Source: JAUVIB01 sp964424545 (GTDB lineage Bacteria > Calditrichota > Calditrichia > Calditrichales > Calditrichaceae). From it: a stretch of 15,360 nucleotides of DNA. Each line of letters starts with the position of its first letter. The first letter of the stretch is position 1. Under the pieces are notes generated by a model. The model had not been told where the DNA came from. It saw nothing but the letters and a program-made list of their open reading frames with translations, and did no database searches. The DNA lies in contig CAYRJN010000088.1 of assembly GCA_964424545.1 (NCBI GenBank), positions 1-15,360 on the forward strand. The letters are read 5' to 3'. Shown here one piece after another: positions 1-7,717 of the stretch. Both the position numbers and the translations under genes were made by a program.

Positions 1-16
1 GATTAGTTTGATGTGA

Positions 17-78
17 TTTTTAGAACCGGTGTTTGATCGGCGTTAATCTGTGGCTGTTTTAAAAAGTTTTTTTGCCAC
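17..78. repeat. Direct repeat, copy A (cut by the assembly gap)
   Basis: This copy shares the core running from ACCGGTGTTTGATCGGCG through CTGTGGCTG to TTTGCCAC with the copies at 179-272 and 354-446. Its left edge differs slightly (TTTTTAGAACC instead of TTTTAAAAACC), and it is cut at its right end by the N run. It has no coding potential of its own. Confidence 0.85.
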
Positions 79-178
79 NNNNNNNNNNNNNNNNNNNNNN
101 NNNNNNNNNNNNNNNNNNNNNNNNNNNNNNNNNNNNNNNNNNNNNNNNNNNNNNNNNNNNNNNNNNNNNNNNNNNNNN
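79..178. other. Assembly gap of 100 N
   Basis: Exactly one hundred undetermined bases. This is the usual placeholder for a scaffold join of unknown true length. Repeat copies A and B flank it directly, so the repeat itself probably broke the assembly, and the number of copies here is unknown. Confidence 0.97.
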
Positions 179-272
179 TTTAAAAACCGGTGTTTGATCG
201 GCGTTAATCTGTGGCTGTTTTAAAAAGTTTTTTTGCCACGGATTGACACAAATTTCCACGGATAAAAAACGA
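179..272. repeat. Direct repeat, copy B
   Basis: Nearly identical to copy C 175 bases downstream. It carries the full unit: an ACCGGTGTTTGATCGGCG core, a T-rich stretch, then GCCACGGATTGACACAAATT followed by TCCACGGATAAAAAACGA. The CCACGGAT element occurs twice within the unit. Dispersed intergenic repeats with this 'CACGGAT' theme are familiar from FCB-type genomes; that association is recollection, not a search result. Confidence 0.9.
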
Positions 273-353
273 GCTTAATTTTTTAAAGGAACCCGGCTTG
301 GCTTATTGGTTAATGAGAATGACTCCATCGGGAGAGGTGATTTCATCTTTCAT

Positions 354-446
354 TTTAAAAACCGGTGTTTGATCGGCGTTAATCTGTGGCTGTTTTAAAA
401 AGTTTTTTGCCACGGATTGACATAAATTTTCACAGATAAAAAACGA
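354..446. repeat. Direct repeat, copy C
   Basis: Third copy of the unit. It differs from copy B by one T fewer in the T run and a few substitutions near the right end (GACATAAATTTTCACAGAT against GACACAAATTTCCACGGAT). The 81 bases between B and C are not visibly repeated elsewhere in the window. Confidence 0.9.
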
Positions 447-688
447 AAATAAAAATATGTGCGGCGCTTTTTTTTCTTACTTTTCCTCTTTCGATAAAAG
501 GCCTGTCTATCTGCCTAAGTTGTTGCAATATTTCAATAACGCGAAAATAAATCATACTTAAAGTATATCATTTCTCGACCTGAGAACTTCTGCTTCCGAC
601 TTTAAGGTCGAGTATTTTCTTAATCCATTGGATACGGAATAATTGTATCTCTCTGTTTATTAAGGGATTATGATTCAATAATATTTTT
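447..688. other. Gene-free AT-rich stretch
   Basis: I see no open reading frame with a plausible ribosome binding site and no RNA gene here. The stretch separates the repeat cluster from the sigma-54-like promoter of the secreted protein gene. It contains T-rich runs and short inverted fragments of a kind expected by chance in AT-rich DNA. Confidence 0.5.
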
Positions 689-704
689 TGGCACGGGCTT
701 TGTA
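689..704 (+). promoter_or_regulatory. Sigma-54 (-24/-12) type promoter candidate
   Basis: The sequence TGGCACGGGCTTTGTA matches the RpoN consensus TGGCACG-N4-TTGCA at every fixed position except one (TTGT instead of TTGC at -12), with correct -24/-12 spacing. It lies 62 bases before the start of the secreted protein gene. This leaves a leader of about 50 bases containing the imperfect inverted repeat AAGTGAA / TTCACTT. No activator gene is visible in the window. Confidence 0.55.
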
Positions 705-766
705 TTAAAGAGAAGTGAAATTAATTTAATTCACTTAACCTTTAATTTATTTTAAGGAGATGTATC

Positions 767-1294
767 ATGACACGTTTATCTAAGCTCACACTCAACCTAA
801 CCTTAGCGCTCGCTTTGGTTGCTTTCTTTTCCAATTACTCATTTGCTCAGGACACGGGAGACAACGTTAACCACGGCGCCGGATTTGTAGACGCCAACGG
901 AGACGGCTTTAACGACAACGCTCCCGATGCGGACGGCGATGGAATCCCTAACGGTATGGATGAAGATTATAGCGGTTTAAAAATGCGTAACGGCGGCAGC
1001 AAAGGCAACGGACACGGCGCCCGCGGATTTGTAGACGCGGACGGCGACGGTATTAATGATAACGCCGTTGATTCCGATGGAGACGGTATTCCCAACGGAC
1101 AGGATGAAGATTATGTACGTCCGCAAGATGGCAGCGGCCAAATGCACAAATATGGAATAGGTAATAAAAATCAAAATAACAATATGAAAGGCGCCGGCAA
1201 TGGCGGCGGAATGGGTAGCGGTGATTGCGATGGCAGCGGTTCGGGAAAAGGCAAAGGTAGAAGAGGCGGTAAAAATGGCAGCAGACGCAATTAA
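767..1294 (+). CDS. Secreted protein with two Ca-binding (TSP3/EF-hand-like) repeats
   Basis: The 175-residue product has a Sec signal peptide with a hydrophobic core at about residues 8-22 and a likely cut after SFA (27/28). Two 30-residue repeats, 39-68 and 87-116, are nearly identical. Each starts GFVDA and carries two acidic loops of the DADGDGI type typical of calcium-binding thrombospondin type 3 / dockerin-like loops, then ends PNG-x-DEDY. The tail (about 120-175) is low-complexity Gly/Asn/Lys/Arg with a single Cys at 154. Start choice is clear: AAGGAGA lies just before ATG, directly followed by the signal peptide. The gene stands alone between a sigma-54-like promoter and a bidirectional terminator. 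It is presumably periplasmic or extracellular and bound to calcium. I do not know its function; similar repeat proteins occur widely in FCB bacteria without an assigned role. Confidence 0.85.
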   Translation: MTRLSKLTLNLTLALALVAFFSNYSFAQDTGDNVNHGAGFVDANGDGFNDNAPDADGDGIPNGMDEDYSGLKMRNGGSKGNGHGARGFVDADGDGINDNAVDSDGDGIPNGQDEDYVRPQDGSGQMHKYGIGNKNQNNNMKGAGNGGGMGSGDCDGSGSGKGKGRRGGKNGSRRN

Positions 1295-1340
1295 TAACCA
1301 CAAAAGTCGGATTCTCCACCCCGGCTTATTTTAGATAGAT

Positions 1341-1372
1341 AAAAAGCCGTTTCAAAATGAAACGGCTTTTTT
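1341..1372. terminator. Bidirectional intrinsic terminator
   Basis: A perfect 14-bp stem (AAAAAGCCGTTTCA / TGAAACGGCTTTTT) with a 3-base loop and a T run on either strand. It lies 47 bases after the stop of the secreted protein gene. Because its A and T flanks are symmetric, it could also stop transcripts from the opposing metal-efflux operon. Confidence 0.9.
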
Positions 1373-1516
1373 GTTATCGGGTGACCTAAAAAACAGTCAT
1401 CCTTCTTTTTCCCCCGACCTTCGACTTAAAAAATATCAAAACAATGCTACTAACGTTTTTTCAATACTCTGCGTAACAAAATGAGCCCTTGCAGAACAAC
1501 GATAATCCGAATCGTT

Positions 1517-1559
1517 AATATTTAGATTCCGGCTTAAAACATACCGGAATGATAATATT
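1517..1559. other. Imperfect hairpin downstream of the P-II-like gene
   Basis: A 7-bp stem ATTCCGG / CCGGAAT with an 11-base loop is extended, across a symmetric 3-base internal loop, by AATATT / AATATT. There is no T run, so it is not a standard terminator. It lies 61-103 bases past the stop of the P-II-like gene and might shape the 3' end of that transcript. Confidence 0.3.
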
Positions 1560-1619
1560 GAGAACTTTTTCCAAGATCGAAAATTACTTAAGATCGGTTT
1601 TGCAATCATAGGAGCTTAA

Positions 1620-1955
1620 TCATACAGCCGTTTTACCTCGTTCCCCGCTGCTGATACGCACCGCATCCTGTGTTCCGCAAACATAAATTTTGCCATCGCC
1701 ACGTAATCCGGTATGGGCAGCCTTTTCTATGGTCTCTACAATCTGTTTCTCAATTTCCTTTTTACAAAAGATTTCGATTTTCAAATGCTTTACAAAATCA
1801 TTGAGCTGCTCAGCCGGAGTCGCTTCCCTCTTGCGCCCCCGGCCGAAACCCCTTACTTCAAATACCGTCATTCCGGTCAGCTCTTTTATTTGATGTAATG
1901 CTTGTGTTACCGGATCTAATTTATGCGGTTTAATGTATGCAATAATATGCTTCAT
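1620..1955 (-). CDS. P-II-like signalling protein (metal-efflux-associated type)
   Basis: At 111 residues it has P-II length and fold markers: the IxPHKLDPV start, the B-loop signature TGLRGDGKIYV (82-92) and the C-loop R100 with SSGERG (102-107), which bind ATP/ADP phosphates in the family. The T-loop region (about 37-57) departs from GlnB/GlnK. After FGR the Gln that ligates Mg-ATP/2-oxoglutarate is Gly, followed by basic residues, and the uridylylated Tyr is missing. The protein is therefore unlikely to be a classical nitrogen regulator. It is the last gene of the efflux operon, 152 bases after the RND pump, with AGGAG before ATG. A divergent P-II group ('PII-NG') has been described next to heavy-metal efflux genes, and I place this gene there by context and T-loop divergence. 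It probably binds adenine nucleotides and may modulate the pump; that is inference. Confidence 0.85.
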   Translation of the reverse strand: MKHIIAYIKPHKLDPVTQALHQIKELTGMTVFEVRGFGRGRKREATPAEQLNDFVKHLKIEIFCKKEIEKQIVETIEKAAHTGLRGDGKIYVCGTQDAVRISSGERGKTAV

Positions 1956-2107
1956 TTTTTTCTCCTAAATATTTTTATACACGAAGAGTGTGCTTTAATA
2001 ACTTTTGTTAAGGCAAAATAAAACAGATATTAAGCAATCTATCTTATACTATCCTGCCTGCTTATAAATTCGTTTCAAAATATAACTTTAAATGATATTT
2101 TCAGCGA

Positions 2108-3547
2108 TTAATCCATTTGAAATTCACTTTCCGTATCAATGGCAAACCATTTGTATATGGCCGGAATAACCAGTAATGTTAATAAAGTAGAGGTCACTAA
2201 TCCGCCCACAACCACCGTGGCCAAAGGGCGTTGCACTTCGCTACCCACACCGGTCGCCAACAGTAGTGGAATTAGTCCAAGCGCCGTTGTTACCGCGGTC
2301 ATTAAAACCGGACGTAAGCGCAGTAAAGCGCCTTTTACGGAGGCTTCTTCCACCGAAACGCCATCCTTAAGCAGCTGGTTTAGATAGGTAACCAGAACCA
2401 TACCATTCTCCAGAGCAATACCAAAGAGTGCAATAAAACCCACCGACGACGGTACGGATAGATTTTGACCGGTAAGCCAAAGACCGACGATACCGCCAAC
2501 GAGCGCCAATGGTATGTTCAACAAGATCAGAAAGGTATTTTTAAGCGAACCGAAACTGGAAAAGAGCAAAATAAATATTATGATCAGCGTTACCGGAATA
2601 ACAACGGCCAAACGATTATTCGCTTCCTGCTGTAGGCGGAATTGTCCTCCCCAGGTCACCATGTATCCGGAAGGAAGAATGACATTATCGTCGATGGCTT
2701 TTTGCGCTTCTTCCACAAAGGAAACGATATCGCGTCCGCTAACATTACTCTGAATGGTAATAAAACGCTGACTGTTTTGCCGTGTTATCTGTCTCGGGCC
2801 GACAATTTCCCGAATTTCGGCTAATTGCTCCAGAGGAATATGCGCACCGTCCGGCGTTTCAATCAGAACCTGACGAATATCGTTTTCGGCAGCGCGGAAA
2901 TCGGAATTAAAACGTACCAGAATATCGAAACGACGGACACCTTCAAACAGCTGTCCTGCCACTTCACCGCCTATCGCGGCGCGTATTATTTCCTGTACTT
3001 CCTCTACATTAATTCCATATCGGGCAATCGCTTGACGATCCACTTTAATTAAAAGCTGCGGTGTACCGCTAACCTGATCGGGCTGTACATCGGCCGCTCC
3101 GGGAACCTGTTGAACGACACGGGCGATTTCATCGGCTTTTTCTTTTAAAATCTCCAAATCATCGCCAAACAGTTTAATGGCCAGCTCGGCGCGCACACCT
3201 TCTAACAGTTCATCCACCGTCATTTGAATCGGCTGGGTAAAATTTGATAAAACGCCCGGTATATTGCCAACCTCTTTTCGAATCACCTCTTCAAGCTCTT
3301 GCTGTGTTTCAGCAGAACGCCAACTATTTTTGGGATTTAACAGAATATACATTTCGGCGCTGTTAATGGGATCGGTATGAGCGCCCACTTCGCCGCGCCC
3401 GATACGCGTGACCACATGCTGCACTTCCGGCACGTTCATAATACGGCGCTCCACAATCCGGGTAAGACGTGTACTCTCATTAAGAGAGATAGAAGGCGCC
3501 ATCGTTAAGCGCAATATAATAGTTCCTTCCTGCAGAGTCGGTGTAAA
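2108..3547 (-). pseudogene. CzcA/CusA-type RND pump, C-terminal part, after an in-frame stop
   Basis: This is the direct in-frame continuation of the pump gene after the TAA at 3548-3550; no frameshift is involved. It encodes positions 558-1036 of the full protein, starting FTPTLQEG, which normally follows a conserved Glu. It holds the second large periplasmic domain, TM8-TM12 including the conserved FGIALENGMVLV segment, and the normal family C-terminus. The only possible internal starts are a TTG at 3514 and an ATG at 3502, neither preceded by a ribosome binding site. A separate product would begin inside the periplasmic domain without TM7, so it is not a plausible stand-alone protein. Everything else is intact, which argues for a very recent mutation or a sequence error. 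Without readthrough this half is not made. Confidence 0.85.
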
Positions 3548-5218
3548 TTACGAGCCTAAACGGGGATAGATGAGCGCTCCGGCGATTAAAAGTAGAGCAG
3601 CCAGACTGATAGCAACGCCACGCCTCTTCACAAAGAAGCGAATTAGCGGTAAATATAATTTATTAAGAAATCTTACAACGGCTACTTCTTGCACTGCCAC
3701 TCCACTCTTTGGCTCTTTTTTAGGCCGGCGCATTAACAGGTGCGAAAACAGTGGCGAAAGCACAATCGCAAAGATGAGCGAACCCAGCATTGCGAGTGAA
3801 ACGGTATAAGCGAGAGGTTTAAATGTTTTTCCTTCTACACCCTGCAAAGTAAAGAGAGGTAGAAAAACCACAATAATGATGGTAATGGCAAACAGTATGG
3901 GACGGCTTACTTCGCGCGCCGCGCGCGCCACAAGATGGATACGGCTCTCCTTTCGGGAAGAACTGCGCAGCATACGATCCACATTTTCCACCATTACAAT
4001 CGTGCCGTCAACCATCATACCGATAGCGATAGCCAATCCGCCGAAAGACATCAGGTTGACCGATAAGTTAAGATAACGCATACCAATGAATGCAAATAAA
4101 ATGGAAAAGGGAATTGAAAGCGCCACCACAATACTGGGACGCACCGAACCCATAAAGATAATCAGGATAAGCGAAACAAGAATAATTCCTTGTAAAAGAG
4201 CGTCGGTAACTGTATTAACCGCAGCTTCAACCAGCGTTTTTTGCTGATAATAGGGAACAATTTTTATTCCCTTCGGAAGTATTTTATTAATATCTGCCAG
4301 CTTTTGCTCTACTTTGCCAATAACCGTGGAAGAATTACTGCCATAAAGCTTAACAACCATGCCGGCTACCACCTCTTCAACACCATCACGTGTCTGCACG
4401 CCCCGTCGTACCGCTCCGCCGATAACAACATCGGCTACCTGTTTTAAAAATATGGGTGTGCCGTCCTTGCTTTTGATTACAATATTCTCTATATCGCCCA
4501 TATCTTTTACCAAACCCACCGAACGCACAATAATTTCTTCGGCATTCTTTTCGATAAACTGTGCACCCACATTCAGATTGTTGGCTCTTACTTTTTCAAT
4601 TATATCCTGAATGGTTATATCATATCGCAGCAAAGCATTGGGGTCCACCGATACCTGAAACTGCTTTTCCCAACCGCCAATCCCGAGCACCTCCGTCACG
4701 CCGGGCACCGTCTGCAATTGATATTTTATCAGCCAGTCCTGAATAGTGCGTAATTCCGTGAGCGAATAGGTTCCGGTCGTATCATCGAGATAATAAAAAA
4801 GGATGAGACCCATACCCGTGGAAATCGGACCCATTTGCGGATCGCCGAACCCTTCCGGTATCTGTTCGCGCGCTTTCTGCAGTCGTTCATTAACCACCTG
4901 ACGGGCAAAATAGATATCCGTTCCATCTTCAAAATAGATATTAACCACAGATAATCCGAAATTTGATACCGACCTGATGGTCTCTAACCCGGGCAGGCCA
5001 TTCATGGCCGACTCCACCGGAAAAGTCACATATTTTTCAATCTCTTCCGGAGCCAGCCCCTCGGTTTCGGTAAACACCTGAACCAGCGATGGCGAGACAT
5101 CCGGAAAGGCATCGATGGGCAGTTGGCGATAACTGAACCATCCGCCCGCCATAACCAATATGGCCAAAGAGAGCATCAGCAGTTTATTGCGTAGTGAAAA
5201 TTCTATTATTTTATTCAT
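3548..5218 (-). CDS. CzcA/CusA-type heavy-metal RND efflux pump, N-terminal part (ends at premature TAA)
   Basis: Inner-membrane proton/metal antiporter of the HME-RND family. This 556-residue part has TM1 (about 10-30), the first periplasmic domain starting with the family-typical LPIDAFPDVSP, TM2-TM6 (about 340-500) and TM7 just before the break. In TM4 the motif reads A398-I-G400-MMV-D404 ... E411-N412. The Asp and Glu of the proton path are present, but the first Asp of the Zn/Co/Cd-type DFG motif is Ala, as in Cu/Ag-type pumps. The segment after the stop aligns better with CzcA-type pumps, so the substrate is unresolved. Translation ends after ...YPRLGS at TAA (3548-3550), where relatives have Glu followed by Phe; GAA to TAA is one base change. 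The two parts together span 1036 positions, normal for the family. It lies 69 bases after the adaptor gene. Confidence 0.93.
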   Translation of the reverse strand: MNKIIEFSLRNKLLMLSLAILVMAGGWFSYRQLPIDAFPDVSPSLVQVFTETEGLAPEEIEKYVTFPVESAMNGLPGLETIRSVSNFGLSVVNIYFEDGTDIYFARQVVNERLQKAREQIPEGFGDPQMGPISTGMGLILFYYLDDTTGTYSLTELRTIQDWLIKYQLQTVPGVTEVLGIGGWEKQFQVSVDPNALLRYDITIQDIIEKVRANNLNVGAQFIEKNAEEIIVRSVGLVKDMGDIENIVIKSKDGTPIFLKQVADVVIGGAVRRGVQTRDGVEEVVAGMVVKLYGSNSSTVIGKVEQKLADINKILPKGIKIVPYYQQKTLVEAAVNTVTDALLQGIILVSLILIIFMGSVRPSIVVALSIPFSILFAFIGMRYLNLSVNLMSFGGLAIAIGMMVDGTIVMVENVDRMLRSSSRKESRIHLVARAAREVSRPILFAITIIIVVFLPLFTLQGVEGKTFKPLAYTVSLAMLGSLIFAIVLSPLFSHLLMRRPKKEPKSGVAVQEVAVVRFLNKLYLPLIRFFVKRRGVAISLAALLLIAGALIYPRLGS

Positions 5219-5287
5219 TTTATTTTTACCTTATTTTCTCATTTTTACTCTTCTGATTTTTATTGTTTCTATTTTTACCTTTTTTTC
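5219..5287. repeat. Degenerate tandem repeat in the adaptor-pump spacer
   Basis: Four imperfect units of 15-18 bases, each containing ATTTTTA, fill the spacer. The 12-mer TATTTTTACCTT occurs exactly at 5221-5232 and 5270-5281. On the mRNA strand the units read as A-rich stretches with AAGGTAAAAATA, the one next to the pump's ATG serving as ribosome binding site. It may be simple slippage-derived sequence or an A-rich translation enhancer. Confidence 0.6.
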
Positions 5288-6241
5288 TCAATGTTCATCC
5301 CCTTCGCCAAATTCACTTTTAAGTAATTCAGCTTTCAGTGTAAACCCGCCTTTACTGACATACACATCGCCGGCTTTTAATCCATGAACGATTTCAACTA
5401 AATTATCATTTTCCCGGTTAACATGCACCGCCTGTGGCTTAAATCCATCTTTTCCTTTTACAAAAACAATGGTTTTACCATCCAGATTTTCCAACGCTGT
5501 TTTAGGTACTGCAACATCCACTTTAATACTTTCCGTAACGATTCTTCCGCTTACGAACAGTCCGGGCTTCCATAGTCCTTTACTGTTTCTTAAAACCACA
5601 CGAGCTTCTACCGTACGCGTTATTTCATCCACGATGGGCGAAATGTAACGAATGGCGCTCTCAACTTCCGGCAGACCTTTACCGGCAGAAATGCGCACCT
5701 TTTGCCCCACACGAACATAAGGAAGGTCTTTCTGATAAACCTGCAAATAAATCCACACCGTACTTAAATCGGCAATAACAAACCCGTGTTTGGTATCATC
5801 AACCACCTCGCCGCGTGTAAGGTGCTTTTCTACAACCGTACCGTCAATGAGCGATTTTATAGCATATTCCGCCAGACTCTCATTGCTTTCTATGATAGCG
5901 AGCGTCTCGCCTTTTTTAACACGGTCACCGATATGTTTACGCACATCTTTTACGATTCCCGGAAAACGGGGATGTATGTGAGCCAGATTATCCGGCGGAA
6001 TAATAACTTCGCCGGGCAAAGTAACATGTACCAATAACTTTCCCGGTCCCGCAATAGCTGTTTCAACGCCAAATTCTTGCATTACTTGCGGAGTTAAAGT
6101 TACAATTTTTTCTTCGTCATGATGTTCCCGTGTTTCTTTGGCCTCTTCCGACCGATTTTGCTCCGATTTCTCGCATCCCCATGTTGCCAGCGCAAAAAAT
6201 AAGGACATAATGAAGACTAATAATAATGTTTTCTTTTTCAT
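5288..6241 (-). CDS. RND periplasmic adaptor (membrane fusion protein, CzcB/CusB family)
   Basis: The 317-residue adaptor would link the RND pump to the outer-membrane factor. The N-terminus is a hydrophobic signal (5-20) followed by Cys23 in an ATWGC context, an imperfect lipobox, so it may be a lipoprotein. A His/Glu-rich linker with HHDEE (40-44) follows and might bind metal. The family layout is visible: a barrel-sandwich/lipoyl half with PRFPGIVKDV and the GDRVKKGETLA turn, the second half with DGTVVEKHLTRGEVV, then beta-barrel and membrane-proximal domains with VPKTAL. There is essentially no alpha-helical hairpin between the lipoyl halves, as in short CzcB-type adaptors. It is at the short end for the family. 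AGGAAAAT precedes ATG, and the spacing to the upstream outer-membrane gene is 24 bases. Metal specificity cannot be read from it. Confidence 0.92.
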   Translation of the reverse strand: MKKKTLLLVFIMSLFFALATWGCEKSEQNRSEEAKETREHHDEEKIVTLTPQVMQEFGVETAIAGPGKLLVHVTLPGEVIIPPDNLAHIHPRFPGIVKDVRKHIGDRVKKGETLAIIESNESLAEYAIKSLIDGTVVEKHLTRGEVVDDTKHGFVIADLSTVWIYLQVYQKDLPYVRVGQKVRISAGKGLPEVESAIRYISPIVDEITRTVEARVVLRNSKGLWKPGLFVSGRIVTESIKVDVAVPKTALENLDGKTIVFVKGKDGFKPQAVHVNRENDNLVEIVHGLKAGDVYVSKGGFTLKAELLKSEFGEGDEH

Positions 6242-6265
6242 TCTATTTTCCTTTTTTTCAATACA

Positions 6266-7600
6266 TTATTCGATATTTTCTAAAGATTGACCTATTAAGC
6301 GTTCAATATTTACACGAAGCTGTTGATACGCGTTCAAAATTTGCAAATATGCATCTCTTGACGAAAAGAGCGTTCTGCGCGCGTCCAATACGTCAATAAA
6401 CTTGAACTTACCTTGCTCGTAACCGCTGTTTACACCGTCAAAAGCTTTCTGCGCCTGCGGGATCACTACGTTTTTTAACGATTGAATCGACTGGTAGGCG
6501 GCTTTAATCCTTTCGTATTCACGCCCCAACTCGGCCCGTAAATTTATGCGAGCGGCCTTTTCAAAACGCCGACTTTGCTTAATGCGAATTTCAGCTTCTT
6601 CAATCGCCCCTTGATTGCGATTAAATATCTTTAAAGGAATAACCAATCCCGCGACGAAAGCGCCGTAATCGCTGCCGTTTAACAAACGATAACCGGCGGC
6701 GATTGAAGGATCGGGAATACGTTCCGCTTTAGTTAGATCCCGCACGGCGCGGCGCTGTTTTTGAACCGTTTGCCATCGTTTTAAATCCGGGTTTTGTTCG
6801 ATTAAATGTTCAAGCGCTTCTTTTTCGGGAAGGACAACCGTATAGTCCAATTTACCCTGCAGTCTTTCAAAAAGAACCTTTGTCGCGCCCCAAGTAGCGG
6901 CGAGTTGTAAGCGGGCGGCGGCGAGTTCTTTTTCTCTATGTTGTAATTCAATTTGCGTATTGGCGATTTCCACATTGGCCCGCGACAGTTCAACCGGCGA
7001 AGTGCGTCCTGCATCGATAAGCCTGATAATGTTGTTCTTAAACTCTTCATTAAGTTTTAACAATTCTCTATTTAAAACCACTCGTTCCTGAGCAGCGAGA
7101 ACATTATTAAAAGCCGAAACCACCTGGGTATACACTTCCAATCGCTTGCTATCATAATCCACAGCAGCAATATCCCCGTTAAGAATGGCAACTTTGGTTT
7201 GTTTCGCGCGTTTACCGGATAGTTGTATAAGTTGTCCAACGGAAATAGTTGTTTCGGCCCCTATAAAAGAATTATAGGGTCCGCTGCCGGCAAAATTTTC
7301 CACTTCCAACATTATGGTCGGGTTAGGAAATAAAGACGCTTGAACGGCCGCCGCCTCTTGTGCGCGCATTTCCAAAGAGAATGCGGATAAGGACGGATTA
7401 TGCAACAAAGCCAAACGCAAAGCGTCGGGCAACGTTAATATCGCCCCGCTCTTCTCGAATACCGTATCGCTATTTTCCGCAACATCGGCATATTGACGAA
7501 TTAAGGGAACAGCCTGCGGTTTATCAACGCTTGTTCTGCTTGCCGCACAAGAAAACAATGCCGATAAAACAGGCAAAATCCATAAATAAATTTTATTCAT
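6266..7600 (-). CDS. TolC/CzcC-family outer-membrane efflux protein
   Basis: The 444-residue outer-membrane factor would form the exit duct of the tripartite pump. The N-terminus is a signal peptide with Cys18 in an LFSCAAS context, consistent with a lipoprotein. Two internally similar halves carry the OEP pattern: ALRLALLHNPSL near residue 60, long alpha-helical stretches rich in Ala/Gln/Glu/Arg, GRTSPVELSRANVEIANTQI near 207-227, and a second set ending with YEQGKFKFIDVLDARRTL near 393-410. It is full length and uninterrupted. It is the first gene after the palindromic element at 7652-7707 and is followed closely by the adaptor gene. Ribosome binding site weak (ATGGAG about 6 bases before ATG). 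Family assignment is secure; the metal handled is unknown. Confidence 0.92.
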   Translation of the reverse strand: MNKIYLWILPVLSALFSCAASRTSVDKPQAVPLIRQYADVAENSDTVFEKSGAILTLPDALRLALLHNPSLSAFSLEMRAQEAAAVQASLFPNPTIMLEVENFAGSGPYNSFIGAETTISVGQLIQLSGKRAKQTKVAILNGDIAAVDYDSKRLEVYTQVVSAFNNVLAAQERVVLNRELLKLNEEFKNNIIRLIDAGRTSPVELSRANVEIANTQIELQHREKELAAARLQLAATWGATKVLFERLQGKLDYTVVLPEKEALEHLIEQNPDLKRWQTVQKQRRAVRDLTKAERIPDPSIAAGYRLLNGSDYGAFVAGLVIPLKIFNRNQGAIEEAEIRIKQSRRFEKAARINLRAELGREYERIKAAYQSIQSLKNVVIPQAQKAFDGVNSGYEQGKFKFIDVLDARRTLFSSRDAYLQILNAYQQLRVNIERLIGQSLENIE

Positions 7601-7651
7601 ATAAACTCCATTAGTAAAGATTATTGATGATATATTAAATCAATGGGAAAA

Positions 7652-7707
7652 CAGGCAGATAAGAGATTCTTATTAATAAGAATCTCCAAATAAATTATCT
7701 AAGCCTG
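7652..7707 (-). promoter_or_regulatory. Large palindromic hairpin inside the efflux operon (possible attenuator/processing site)
   Basis: The inner part is a perfect 24-base palindrome (7663-7686; half GAGATTCTTATT). It is enclosed by AGATAA (7657-7662) pairing with TTATCT (7695-7700), then CAGGC (7652-7656) pairing with GCCTG (7703-7707), with small bulges on one side. Read on the operon strand, the closing GCCTG is followed by TTTTC, so it resembles an intrinsic terminator with a short U-run. It lies between the small secreted protein gene and the outer-membrane factor gene, where partial termination, RNA processing or a palindrome-binding regulator could set the ratio of sensor to pump. 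Confidence 0.6.
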
Positions 7708-7717
7708 CGGGTAAAGC

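Noticed and set aside
59..259. Open frame on the minus strand across the N run
   Set aside because: It consists largely of undetermined bases and repeat sequence; no protein can be supported.
17..446. CRISPR array
   Set aside because: Only three imperfect repeats of about 93 bases with long spacing, no short uniform spacers and no cas genes.
977..1303. Minus-strand frames opposite the secreted Ca-repeat protein
   Set aside because: Antisense to a gene with signal peptide, ribosome site and conserved repeats; no independent start signal.
1498..1516. Small inverted repeat AACGAT/ATCGTT
   Set aside because: Six-bp stem without a T run or nearby gene start; expected by chance in this composition.
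2108..3514. Separate second RND pump gene starting with TTG or ATG
   Set aside because: It continues the upstream gene in the same frame after a single TAA, lacks a ribosome site, and would start in the middle of a periplasmic domain without TM7.
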